Assembly (NCBI GenBank): GCA_020853515.1
Contig: JADYYU010000072.1
Coordinates: 1 to 9,409 of the forward strand
Reading direction: 5' to 3'
DNA length: 9,409 nt
Source of the DNA: Chitinophagaceae bacterium
GTDB taxonomy: Bacteria > Bacteroidota > Bacteroidia > Chitinophagales > Chitinophagaceae
The first letter of the stretch is position 1. The number at the start of each line of letters is the position of its first letter. Of the stretch, positions 1 to 5,510 are shown piece after piece. A program made the translations under genes and the position numbers. The notes under the pieces are model-generated. The model ran no database searches, was not told the DNA's origin, and was given only the letters and a program-made list of their open reading frames with translations.

Positions 1-387
1 ACCGATCGCCTGAAACAGGGTTACGGCTACCGTCACATAACGTGTGATCAAGGTAATTTTTTTACGACCGCTATCTTCTTTCGACATTTTCTGCAACTGC
101 GGAATTGCGATCTGCGCCAATTGCATGGCAATACTGGCAGATATATAAGGCATAATACCCAATGCAAAAATGGAGGCATTGTTAAACGCCCCACCTGCAA
201 ACATATTAAACAAACCCAATAATCCATTTTGGGATGTATTGGTAACCAAGTCATTTGGATTAATACCAGGCAAAACTATATGGCAGCCTACTCTGTATAC
301 TAACAATAATGTAAGCGTGAAGATGATACGATTTCTCAATTCATCTATACTCCAAATATTTTTAAGCGTATCAACTATTTTTTTCAT
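1..387 (-). CDS. secY: Protein translocase subunit SecY, N-terminal part (runs off the left edge)
   Basis: SecY is the channel-forming subunit of the SecYEG translocon in the inner membrane; it passes unfolded proteins across or into the membrane and docks on the ribosome tunnel exit. Reading from the ATG at 387 gives 129 open residues starting MKKIVDTLKNIWSIDELRNR, the typical amphipathic start with the RNR motif before the first membrane segment (about residues 20-40). A plug-like glycine-rich stretch (GLLGLFNMFAGGAF, about 55-68) precedes the second membrane segment, which carries the hallmark MPYISASI. A cytoplasmic loop with QKMSKEDSGRK follows, then the start of a third segment. Roughly 300 further residues must lie outside the window. 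It is the last gene of the spc block here, after a 130-base spacer behind rplO, the usual position. Identification is firm. Confidence 0.96.
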   Translation of the reverse strand, partial: MKKIVDTLKNIWSIDELRNRIIFTLTLLLVYRVGCHIVLPGINPNDLVTNTSQNGLLGLFNMFAGGAFNNASIFALGIMPYISASIAMQLAQIAIPQLQKMSKEDSGRKKITLITRYVTVAVTLFQAIG

Positions 388-517
388 TCGACTTCTTTAT
401 TCTATTTTGGGGTGCAATTTAATCTTTTATATTGCTTTTATCAAACTAATTTATTTTTATTTTCTGTTTTATAAAAGGCGTTTGCTGAGGTTAAAAAACA
501 ACAATCCACGATTATTA
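388..517. other. 130-base AT-rich spacer between rplO and secY
   Basis: This spacer is clearly longer than most others in the window and contains no open frame of note. It holds a perfect 10-base palindrome TTTTATAAAA at 467-476 and, on the minus strand, three ATAAAAG-like words. A sequence TTAGTTTG on the minus strand matches the Bacteroidota -7 consensus TAnnTTTG at five of six fixed positions, but no well-spaced -33 TTTG accompanies it, so I do not call a promoter. There is no clear G+C-rich terminator stem with a T-run. The length leaves room for a secY-specific promoter or processing site; this is inference only. Confidence 0.5.
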
Positions 518-967
518 TTAAACAATTTCGAGTGTACCGCCGACAGCTTCGATCGCCTTTTTGGCAGATTCGCTGGCACCATTTACCCTGAAAGTCAGTT
601 TGGTAGTCAGTTCACCTTTACCTAATATTTTAATCAGGTCGGTTCTGTTCAGTACGCCGATTACATACAAGGTTTCAGGAGAAATTTCAGTGATCTCATA
701 TCTTTTGGCGAGTGCATCTACCTGTTCAAGATTCAGTACTTTATAGTCGATACGGTTGATATTTTTAAACCCGCGTTTAGGTAAACGTCTGTGCAAAGGC
801 ATCTGACCGCCTTCACTTCCTCTTCTGTAGTTGTGGCCTGCGCGTGACTGTGCACCTTTATTACCTTTGGTAGAAGTGCCACCTTTACCGGATGAGTTAC
901 CACGTCCTAATCTTTTACCCTCTCTATGTGTAGCGCCTGCGGCAGGCTTTAATGTATGTAAATTCAT
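518..967 (-). CDS. rplO: 50S ribosomal protein L15 (uL15)
   Basis: uL15 is a late-assembly 50S protein whose long basic N-terminal arm threads into 23S rRNA domain II. The 149-residue product starts MNLHTLKPAAGATHREGKRLGRG and has the family's glycine- and arginine-rich arm (about residues 15-65, including GKGGTSTKGNKGAQSRAG and LHRRLPKRGFKN). The globular C-terminal domain follows and ends GGTLEIV. Length is normal (bacterial L15 is about 144-150). The ATG at 967 is only 2 bases behind the rpmD TAG stop (TAG-AC-ATG) and has no Shine-Dalgarno of its own, so reinitiation by ribosomes finishing rpmD is likely. Identification is firm from sequence and position. Confidence 0.97.
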   Translation of the reverse strand: MNLHTLKPAAGATHREGKRLGRGNSSGKGGTSTKGNKGAQSRAGHNYRRGSEGGQMPLHRRLPKRGFKNINRIDYKVLNLEQVDALAKRYEITEISPETLYVIGVLNRTDLIKILGKGELTTKLTFRVNGASESAKKAIEAVGGTLEIV

Positions 968-969
968 GT

Positions 970-1149
970 CTAATTATTTTCAGTTTTTACTAAATGTCCT
1001 ACTTTTTTGATCATGCCCAATATTTGCGGTGTAGCTTCATGCTCTACCGACTGGCTGATTTTATTGAGACCCAAAGCTCTCAGGGTTGCCTTTTGACGTT
1101 CCGGGCGATCGATGGAACTTTTGATCTGTGTTACTTTTACTTTGCTCAT
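970..1149 (-). CDS. rpmD: 50S ribosomal protein L30 (uL30)
   Basis: This short gene of 59 codons was read directly from the minus strand between rpsE and rplO. The product starts MSKVKVTQIKSSIDRPERQK and continues TLRALGLNKISQSVEHEATP and QILGMIKKVGHLVKTENN. This is the compact uL30 fold: a beta strand with VTQIKSSI, the basic ..RQKATLRALGL.. helix with GL-N-K, and a second helix ending with GHLVK. uL30 binds 23S rRNA domain II near the 5S rRNA side of the 50S subunit. Length 59 matches the usual 58-61. Start is the ATG at 1149, stop is TAG. It is a normal member of spc between rpsE and rplO, and its stop lies 2 bases before the rplO start. No Shine-Dalgarno; the leader is AT-rich. Confidence 0.96.
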   Translation of the reverse strand: MSKVKVTQIKSSIDRPERQKATLRALGLNKISQSVEHEATPQILGMIKKVGHLVKTENN

Positions 1150-1221
1150 AGTTTATATAAATTTAAACGTTGAATAAATACATTATGCTTGGATAGATAA
1201 TGCAGAATTCTCCGATATTTT
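1150..1221. other. 72-base AT-rich spacer between rpsE and rpmD with a weak inverted repeat
   Basis: The spacer contains CATTAT (1181-1186) and its complement ATAATG (1197-1202) around a 10-base loop, 32-53 bases upstream of the rpmD start. GTTTA (1151-1155) and TAAAC (1164-1168) form a second, very weak pair. Neither is followed by a convincing T-run on the transcribed strand. I see no open frame and no promoter. Confidence 0.35.
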
Positions 1222-1740
1222 TTAGCCGTTAAAAACTTTTTTCAATCCGATATTGCGGTCTTTAGCAACCTGAATTGGCTCTCTCATTTGAGATAAAGCA
1301 GCAATCGTTGCTTTTACCACATTGTGCGGGTTTGCCGAACCTAATGATTTAGCCAATACATCGGTTACACCGGCGCTTTCCAGCACAGCACGCATGCTAC
1401 CTCCGGCAATTACACCGGTACCATGCGAAGCAGGCTTGATCATTACTTTTGCAGCTCCCGCTTTGGTAAATATTTCATGCGGCACTGTACCGTGCAGGAT
1501 AGGAACTTTAACCAGATTCTTTTTGGCATCGTCAATTCCTTTTTGAATAGCCATTTGAACTTCTTTCGCTTTACCTAAACCATGCCCGATCACACCATTT
1601 CCATTTCCAACCACTACCAGTGCAGAGAAACTGAATGTACGTCCACCCTTCGTTGTTTTTACAACACGGTTGATAGACACTACCTTATCCACTAATTCAA
1701 TTTCGCCGGATTTTACTTTATTTGTTTCTGTTTTAGACAT
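1222..1740 (-). CDS. rpsE: 30S ribosomal protein S5 (uS5)
   Basis: uS5 sits at the 30S mRNA entry side with uS3 and uS4, contributes to mRNA unwinding and decoding accuracy, and is the site of spectinomycin resistance mutations. The 172-residue product has a variable N-terminus (MSKTETNKVKSGEIELVDKV). The S5 double-stranded-RNA-binding-like domain follows (about residues 20-85: VVKTTKGGRTFSFSALVVVG, then GNGNGVIGHGLGKAKEVQMA). The C-terminal domain (about 95-165) has HGTGVIAGGSMRAVLESAGV, then DVLAKSLGSANPHNVVKA. Length is normal (E. coli S5 is 167). ATG start at 1740 has an A-rich leader without Shine-Dalgarno. The 50-base spacer to rplR carries a small G+C-rich hairpin. All core family motifs are intact. 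Confidence 0.97.
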   Translation of the reverse strand: MSKTETNKVKSGEIELVDKVVSINRVVKTTKGGRTFSFSALVVVGNGNGVIGHGLGKAKEVQMAIQKGIDDAKKNLVKVPILHGTVPHEIFTKAGAAKVMIKPASHGTGVIAGGSMRAVLESAGVTDVLAKSLGSANPHNVVKATIAALSQMREPIQVAKDRNIGLKKVFNG

Positions 1741-1759
1741 TTTGTTTGTTTATATTTTT

Positions 1760-1773
1760 TCCGCCTGGACGGA
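1760..1773. repeat. Small G+C-rich inverted repeat upstream of rpsE
   Basis: TCCG (1760-1763) and CGGA (1770-1773) flank a 6-base loop, standing out as a G+C-rich island in an otherwise AT-rich spacer. It lies 19 bases before the rpsE start. On the transcribed strand it is followed by an A-run rather than a T-run, so it is not a canonical intrinsic terminator. The stem is only 4 base pairs, so the structure may be fortuitous. Confidence 0.4.
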
Positions 1774-1790
1774 TATTTAAATAGGATTGA

Positions 1791-2141
1791 TTAAAATTGA
1801 AGACCACCTTCACGGGCACCTTCGGCCAGGGCTTTAATTCTGCCATGATAAAGGTTGCCTCCTCTGTCAAATACACAACTTTCTACACCTTTTGCTTTTG
1901 CAATTTCTGCGATAGCGATACCCACTGCTTTAGCCTTTTCAACTTTTGTTCCTTCATTTGCAGTGTCCTTGTTTCTGCTGTTGGCAGATGCGAGAGTAAC
2001 ACCGGTAGTATCATCAATTAACTGAGCATAAATCTCTTTGTTGCTGCGAAAAACAGCTAAACGAGGTCGTGAAGTGGTTCCGGAAATTTTCTTACGGATT
2101 CTCCATTTTAATTTTTGCTTTCTGCTTACTTTTAAGTCCAT
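1791..2141 (-). CDS. rplR: 50S ribosomal protein L18 (uL18)
   Basis: uL18 binds 5S rRNA together with uL5 and helps dock the 5S particle on the 50S central protuberance. The 116-residue product has the basic N-terminus expected for 5S rRNA contact (MDLKVSRKQKLKWRIRKKIS). The family core SRPRLAVFRSNKEIYAQLID lies at about residues 25-44, followed by a middle section and a C-terminus GNLYHGRIKALAEGAREGGL with the conserved R-G-G-Y/L-HGR...ALA..AREGGL pattern. Length is typical (112-122). ATG at 2141, no Shine-Dalgarno. It lies between rplF and rpsE as in most bacteria; its 54-base leader holds a perfect 7-base inverted repeat. Confidence 0.97.
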   Translation of the reverse strand: MDLKVSRKQKLKWRIRKKISGTTSRPRLAVFRSNKEIYAQLIDDTTGVTLASANSRNKDTANEGTKVEKAKAVGIAIAEIAKAKGVESCVFDRGGNLYHGRIKALAEGAREGGLQF

Positions 2142-2158
2142 GTTGTTTATTTTTTAAT

Positions 2159-2180
2159 GAAAATGACTGTAACCATTTTC
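2159..2180. repeat. Perfect 7-bp inverted repeat upstream of rplR
   Basis: GAAAATG (2159-2165) and CATTTTC (2174-2180) are exact complements around an 8-base loop. In the minus-strand transcript this hairpin would sit in the rplF-rplR spacer, ending 17 bases before the rplR start. The right arm carries no downstream T-run, so termination is not implied. Confidence 0.5.
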
Positions 2181-2195
2181 TGTTTTGAGTGATTA

Positions 2196-2750
2196 TTATT
2201 TACCTGCTGATTTACCTGCTTTACGTCTGATAAATTCTCCGTCATATTTCACACCTTTCCCTTTGTAAGGTTCCGGTTTGCGCAGGCTTCGGATTTTGGC
2301 AGCTACCTGACCGATGAGTTGTTTGTCTGAACCTTCCAGTGTAATCGTCGGATTAGCCCCTTTTTCAGTTAAGGTTGTTACTTTTAATTCTGAAGGAATT
2401 TCAAAAATGATATTATGTGAATATCCCAAAGCCAGATCAAGTATATTTCCCTGATTGACTGCTTTATAACCTACACCCACCAATTCAAGTTTACGGGTAT
2501 AACCTTCGGTAACACCTTTTACCATATTGGCCACAATAGAACGGTACAAACCATGCATGGCCCTGTGACGCAATTGTTCGGTTGGTCTTACAACCTGCAA
2601 CTGACCATCAGCCTGTTCTACCTTAATATCTTTATCAATAGCTTGCGTCAATGATCCTTTCGGACCTTTCACAGTCACTTCATTAGCGGCATTTACTGTC
2701 ACAGTTACGCCTTCCGGTAATGCTATTGGTTGTTTTCCTATTCTTGACAT
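2196..2750 (-). CDS. rplF: 50S ribosomal protein L6 (uL6)
   Basis: uL6 lies near the sarcin-ricin loop and the GTPase-factor binding site of the 50S subunit. The 184-residue product starts MSRIGKQPIALPEGVTVTVN and consists of the two duplicated alpha-beta L6 domains (about residues 8-82 and 90-165). Family signatures include VTVKGPKGSLTQ in the first domain, and the second-domain motif near the C-terminus IRSLRKPEPYKGKGVKYDGE followed by the basic tail FIRRKAGKSAGK. Length is normal (E. coli L6 is 177). ATG at 2750 follows a run of A residues on the coding strand, with no Shine-Dalgarno. The 62-base spacer to rpsH carries the palindrome at 2774-2790. Confidence 0.97.
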   Translation of the reverse strand: MSRIGKQPIALPEGVTVTVNAANEVTVKGPKGSLTQAIDKDIKVEQADGQLQVVRPTEQLRHRAMHGLYRSIVANMVKGVTEGYTRKLELVGVGYKAVNQGNILDLALGYSHNIIFEIPSELKVTTLTEKGANPTITLEGSDKQLIGQVAAKIRSLRKPEPYKGKGVKYDGEFIRRKAGKSAGK

Positions 2751-2773
2751 TTTTTTTATTTTATTAATTTAAT

Positions 2774-2790
2774 ATATTGAATTTCAATAT
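2774..2790. repeat. Palindrome TATTGA-N3-TCAATA upstream of rplF
   Basis: ATATTGA (2774-2780) and TCAATAT (2784-2790) are exact complements around a 3-base loop, in the spacer between rpsH and rplF. It ends 23 bases before the rplF start. The 15-base core TATTGAATTTCAATA recurs, in the other orientation, in front of rpsC (6788-6802). The shared core and similar distance make chance a less likely explanation, although AT-rich spacers generate such repeats readily. Confidence 0.6.
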
Positions 2791-2812
2791 GTTATAATCT
2801 TTGTTTAAACTA

Positions 2813-3211
2813 TTAATATATATGGCAAAGCACTTCACCACCTACATTATTTGCCTTAGCTTCCTTATCTGTCATCACACCTTTTGAAGTAGACATGATA
2901 GCGATACCGAGACCATTCTGCACTCTTCTAATATCGGCTGGTTTAGCATATTGTCTCAGACCCGGACGGCTTACTCTTTCGAGACCGCGTATTGCGGGCA
3001 CTTTTGAATTAGCATCATACTTCAACGCTATTTTGATGATACCCTGCTTGTTATCTTCTTCAAATTTATACTTCAGAATATAACCTTTATCATACAATAT
3101 TTCAGTCATTCTCTGCTTTAACTTTGAAGAAGGTATTTCTACAATGCGATGTCCTGCCATCTGGGCATTTCTGATTCGGGTTAAGAAATCTGCTATAGGA
3201 TCTGTTACCAT
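2813..3211 (-). CDS. rpsH: 30S ribosomal protein S8 (uS8)
   Basis: uS8 binds helix 21 of 16S rRNA and organises the 30S central domain; in E. coli it also represses translation of the spc mRNA. The 132-residue product starts MVTDPIADFLTRIRNAQMAG, the standard S8 N-terminus. The C-terminal RNA-binding motif is intact: GLGIAIMSTSKGVMTDKEA, ending GGEVLCHIY. Length matches the family (about 130-132). ATG at 3211 lies behind a string of A residues on the coding strand with no Shine-Dalgarno. Whether this S8 autoregulates the operon as in E. coli cannot be judged; I did not find an obvious helix-21 mimic, but I could not fold the RNA. Confidence 0.97.
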   Translation of the reverse strand: MVTDPIADFLTRIRNAQMAGHRIVEIPSSKLKQRMTEILYDKGYILKYKFEEDNKQGIIKIALKYDANSKVPAIRGLERVSRPGLRQYAKPADIRRVQNGLGIAIMSTSKGVMTDKEAKANNVGGEVLCHIY

Positions 3212-3255
3212 TTTTTTTAATTTTTAATTTTCGTGTTATTAATTTTCAATTGCTT

Positions 3256-3525
3256 CTACCAGCTGGCTTTTTTAACACCTGGTATCAAACCGTTTAACGC
3301 CATTTCGCGAAACATGATACGAGAAATACCAAAATGACGCATATAACCTTTACCACGACCTGTGAGCTGACATCTGTTATGCAACCTTACCGGAGACGCA
3401 TTTTTTGGCAATTTGTCGAGTGCTGTATAATCTCCCGCTTCTTTAAGCGTTTTACGCTTTTCGGCATATTGCGCTACCATTCTTTCGCGTTTTCTTTGAC
3501 GAGCTTTTACTGATTGTTTAGCCAT
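3256..3525 (-). CDS. rpsN: 30S ribosomal protein S14 (uS14), zinc-free long form
   Basis: uS14 is a 30S head protein near uS3 and uS10. The 89-residue product starts MAKQSVKARQRKRERMVAQY and has the C-terminal family signature LHNRCQLTGRGKGYMRHFGI then SRIMFREMALNGLIPGVKKA-SW. It has a single cysteine (Cys52) instead of the two CxxC pairs of the short zinc-binding form (about 61 residues), so this is the C-minus long form that does not need zinc. Stop codon is TAG. It is 8 bases behind rplE. ATG start at 3525 has no Shine-Dalgarno. Confidence 0.97.
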   Translation of the reverse strand: MAKQSVKARQRKRERMVAQYAEKRKTLKEAGDYTALDKLPKNASPVRLHNRCQLTGRGKGYMRHFGISRIMFREMALNGLIPGVKKASW

Positions 3526-3533
3526 GTTGTATA

Positions 3534-4106
3534 TTAATTATTTTTTACGTTTAAATTTTTAAAAGGCATTCCGAGTTCTTTCAGCAATTCGTAAGCTTCT
3601 TCATTTGTTTTTGCGGTTGTTACAAAAGTAATATCCATGCCGCTGATACGAGGTAATTTGTCGATATCGATCTCAGGAAAAATGATCTGCTCGGTAATAC
3701 CCACGGTATAATTACCGCGGCCATCAAAAGCTTTATCGTTAATCCCTTTAAAATCTCTCACACGTGGTAAGGATACAGACACAAAGCGATCTAAAAACTC
3801 ATACATTTTTTTGCTTCTCAGGGTAACTTTAGCACCGATCGGCATATTCTTTCTCAATTTAAAATTTGAGATATCCTTTTTAGACATTGTAGCGATGGCT
3901 TTCTGTCCACTGATATTGCTCATTTCATCTACTGCGATGTCGATCAGCTTTTTATCTGCAACGGAACCTTTTACGCCCTGGTTAAGACAGATCTTAACGA
4001 GCCTAGGACATTGCATAATGGTTGAATAACCGAATTTTTTCATCAATGCAGGTGCTACTTCCTGAGCGTATTTCGTCTGCATTCTTGGTGTGTAAGTTGT
4101 ACTCAT
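3534..4106 (-). CDS. rplE: 50S ribosomal protein L5 (uL5)
   Basis: uL5 binds 5S rRNA with uL18 and forms the intersubunit bridge to the 30S head. The 190-residue product starts MSTTYTPRMQTKYAQEVAPA. It carries the family core: MQCPRLVKICLNQGVKGSVADK (N-terminal alpha-beta region, about 30-53), GQKAIATMSKKDISNFKLRK and GAKVTLRSKKMYEFLDRF (about 68-113), then the 5S rRNA contact region LPRVRDFKGINDKAFDGRGN. It ends with FPEIDIDK..RISGMDITFV and TNEEAYELLKELGMPF. Length is slightly above E. coli (179). Its ATG overlaps the rplX stop by one base (TAATG), and it is the only gene here with a strong Shine-Dalgarno. Coupled or boosted translation is likely. Confidence 0.97.
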   Translation of the reverse strand: MSTTYTPRMQTKYAQEVAPALMKKFGYSTIMQCPRLVKICLNQGVKGSVADKKLIDIAVDEMSNISGQKAIATMSKKDISNFKLRKNMPIGAKVTLRSKKMYEFLDRFVSVSLPRVRDFKGINDKAFDGRGNYTVGITEQIIFPEIDIDKLPRISGMDITFVTTAKTNEEAYELLKELGMPFKNLNVKNN

Positions 4107-4450
4107 TATTTGATTACCTCCCCTGATTTTTTTGATACTCTAATTGCTTTACCATCTTTTCTTTCGCGCTTCACTTTGGTGGCTGCACCGGCTTTGGCAT
4201 CCCATAGCATTACATTTGACAATGCAATTGCTGCTTCCTGCTTCACGATACTTCCCTGAGGATTTTGCGCATTAGGCTTCAGGTGTCGTGTTTTGATATT
4301 AACACCTTCTACCAGTACACGTGGTTTTAATTCGTCAGGCGTAACCGATATAACAGTCCTGGGAGTCTTTCTGTCTTTGTCAGCACCTGCTATCACCACG
4401 ACCTGGTCGCCTTTTTTAATTGAATATTTTGGTTTGAATCTACTTTTCAC
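4106..4450 (-). CDS. rplX: 50S ribosomal protein L24 (uL24), GTG start
   Basis: uL24 starts 50S assembly by binding the 5' domain of 23S rRNA, and lies near the tunnel exit. The 114-residue product begins (M)KSRFKPKYSIKKGDQVVV and has a KOW motif (about residues 12-42: KKGDQVVVIAGADKDRKTPR, then TVI). The family block VLVEGVNIKTRHLKPNAQNP follows, then QGSIVKQEAAIALSNVML. Length is normal for bacterial L24 (about 102-115). The start codon is GTG at 4450; no in-frame ATG lies upstream before the frame leaves the spacer, and the next residues match the expected N-terminus. It is the only non-ATG start in the window. The stop overlaps the rplE start. Confidence 0.95.
   Translation of the reverse strand: MKSRFKPKYSIKKGDQVVVIAGADKDRKTPRTVISVTPDELKPRVLVEGVNIKTRHLKPNAQNPQGSIVKQEAAIALSNVMLWDAKAGAATKVKRERKDGKAIRVSKKSGEVIK
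4114..4123 (-). promoter_or_regulatory. Strong Shine-Dalgarno sequence of rplE, inside the end of rplX
   Basis: The minus strand reads GGGGAGGTAATCAAATAATG, with GGAGGT ending 9 bases before the rplE ATG. Six bases match the anti-Shine-Dalgarno exactly, and the next bases (A-ATC against G-ATC in the consensus complement) extend the match to nine of ten. It lies within the last codons of rplX (encoding SGEVIK). None of the other 19 starts visible in this window has a comparable motif. Confidence 0.65.
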
Positions 4451-4473
4451 GTCTTTTAATTTTAAATTTGTTA

Positions 4474-4842
4474 TTAAAGCACTTCCGGTGCCAATGATAT
4501 AATTTTCATGTAACCTTTATCACGCAGTTCACGGGCAACTGGTCCAAAGATACGGGTTCCGCGGGGATCATCAGCCTGGTTAAGAATTACAACCGCGTTG
4601 TCATCAAAACGAATATAAGATCCATCTTTACGACGCAGCTTGTTTTTAGTTCTTACGATCACCGCTTTGGCAACTGTTCCCTTTTTGATACCACCACCCG
4701 GCATAGCGTCTTTAATGGTAACGACTATTTTGTCGCCGATATGTGCATAATCCTGACCGGAATTACCCAATACTCTAATACAAAGTACCTCTTTGGCTCC
4801 GCTGTTGTCTGCTACTGATAATCTACTTTCTTGTTGTATCAT
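4474..4842 (-). CDS. rplN: 50S ribosomal protein L14 (uL14)
   Basis: uL14 is a beta-barrel protein on the 50S interface; it forms a bridge to 16S rRNA and is the binding site of the silencing factor RsfS. The 122-residue product starts MIQQESRLSVADNSGAKEVL and is close to the 122-residue bacterial standard without gaps. Conserved blocks visible are VADNSGAKEVLCIRVLG, IGDKIVVTIKDAMPGGGIKKG, VVRT-type strand VIVRTKNKLRRKDGSYIRFD, DDNAVVILNQADDPRGTRIF and the ending GPVARELRDKGYMKIISLAP. It opens the spc block; its leader is the 132-base spacer with the inverted repeat at 4853-4956, where an additional promoter could lie. ATG at 4842 without Shine-Dalgarno. Confidence 0.98.
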   Translation of the reverse strand: MIQQESRLSVADNSGAKEVLCIRVLGNSGQDYAHIGDKIVVTIKDAMPGGGIKKGTVAKAVIVRTKNKLRRKDGSYIRFDDNAVVILNQADDPRGTRIFGPVARELRDKGYMKIISLAPEVL

Positions 4843-4852
4843 TTTTTATTTA

Positions 4853-4956
4853 ATTTGAAAATTTGAAAATTTGGTAATCTGAAAACTACTAAAAACTCAA
4901 ATTTGTGTTGTTCAATTTATTTATAAAGCCGTTCTCCAATTTTCACATTTTCAAAT
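4853..4956. repeat. Imperfect inverted repeat with tandem TTTGAAAA units at the S10/spc junction
   Basis: Within the 132-base spacer (4843-4974), four consecutive 8-base units run from 4854 to 4885: TTTGAAAA, TTTGAAAA, TTTGGTAA and TCTGAAAA. The segment 4853-4874 is an inverted copy of 4936-4956, with one mismatch and one single-base gap; a perfect palindrome CAAATTTG (4898-4905) lies in the intervening loop. The spacer is over twice as long as nearly all others here. The repeat occupies most of it, from 10 bases before the rplN start to 18 bases after the rpsQ stop. It looks like an intergenic repeat of the TTTGAAAA-rich type I have the impression of seeing in other Bacteroidota genomes; this cannot be confirmed here. 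Confidence 0.65.
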
Positions 4957-4974
4957 CGGCTAATTTCAAATTTC

Positions 4975-5244
4975 TTATTTCACTTTCTCTACTACCTCAA
5001 GCAGTCTCCAGCATTTATTTTTACTTAAAGGTCTGGTTTCCATAATCTTCACGATATCTCCAATCGAACATTCATTCTTCTCATCATGCGCCATAAACTT
5101 GGTGGTCTTTTTCAAGAATTTACCATAGATCGGATGTTTCACCTTTCTCTCCACAGAAATTGTAATGGTTTTGTCCATTTTATTACTGGTAACCAACCCG
5201 ATACGGGTTTTACGACGACCTCTTATATTTGTTACTTCTGACAT
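4975..5244 (-). CDS. rpsQ: 30S ribosomal protein S17 (uS17)
   Basis: uS17 is a primary 16S rRNA binder that assembles the 30S body. The 89-residue product has a short basic N-terminus (MSEVTNIRGRRKTRIGLVTS) followed by the OB-fold core: SNKMDKTITISVERKVKHPI (strands 1-2), YGKFLKKTTKFMAHDEKNEC, then the signature SIGDIVKIMETRPLSKNKCW and the last strand RLLEVVEKVK. Length is normal (about 80-90). It is the last S10-block gene, 20 bases after rpmC. ATG at 5244 with an A-rich leader and no Shine-Dalgarno. The stop abuts the long repeat-bearing spacer. Confidence 0.97.
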   Translation of the reverse strand: MSEVTNIRGRRKTRIGLVTSNKMDKTITISVERKVKHPIYGKFLKKTTKFMAHDEKNECSIGDIVKIMETRPLSKNKCWRLLEVVEKVK

Positions 5245-5264
5245 GTTTATTATTTTTTAGTATA

Positions 5265-5483
5265 TTAAAATCCTAATTGCTTTCTTTTTAATTCTGTTTG
5301 TAACTGAGCAATTTCTCTGCGTGTGCTTCTGATAGACATTGGATTTTCTATCGGAGTGATTGCATGGCTAAAAGCCATTCTTTTCAAACGCAAATCTGAT
5401 TCTTCTATTTTACTTTTAATATCCTGTTCACTCATTGAGCGAATTTCCTGGATTTTATCTGCTTTATTGTTTTTCTTGGCCAT
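5265..5483 (-). CDS. rpmC: 50S ribosomal protein L29 (uL29)
   Basis: uL29 is a small helical-hairpin protein next to uL23 at the tunnel exit, part of the docking platform for nascent-chain factors. The 72-residue product is MAKKNNKADKIQEIRSMSEQ, then two predicted helices. The first contains DIKSKIEESDLRLKRMAFSH and the second SIRSTRREIAQLQTELKRKQ; the family signature R..R+.IA.+.T is present. Length is slightly above the usual 63-68 because of the lysine-rich start. It lies between rplP and rpsQ as expected. ATG at 5483 follows TTTTAAA on the coding strand, with no Shine-Dalgarno. Confidence 0.96.
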   Translation of the reverse strand: MAKKNNKADKIQEIRSMSEQDIKSKIEESDLRLKRMAFSHAITPIENPMSIRSTRREIAQLQTELKRKQLGF

Positions 5484-5510
5484 TTTAAAAATGTTTTATT
5501 AATTCTTGAT

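Noticed and set aside
48..254. Minus-strand open frame of 68 codons at the left edge
   Set aside because: It is in a different frame from the clear SecY reading that starts at 387 and covers the same bases.
170..625. Plus-strand open frame of 151 codons across the rplO-secY spacer
   Set aside because: It overlaps secY and rplO antisense, its product is low-complexity hydrophobic sequence from AT-rich spacer, and the minus-strand genes in the region are unmistakable.
1151..1202. Terminator or attenuator in the rpsE-rpmD spacer
   Set aside because: The repeats are 5-6 base pairs, AT-only or nearly so, with long loops and no T-run; similar repeats arise by chance in such AT-rich sequence.
3212..3255. 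An S8-binding autoregulatory structure near rpsN/rpsH/rplE
   Set aside because: No helix-21-like element was recognisable by eye, and the E. coli site location cannot be assumed in this phylum.
4843..4974. A promoter for rplN of the Bacteroidota type (TTTG / TAnnTTTG)
   Set aside because: The closest match, TAGTTTTC on the minus strand, has a wrong last base, and the nearest usable upstream element is about 24 bases away, longer than expected.
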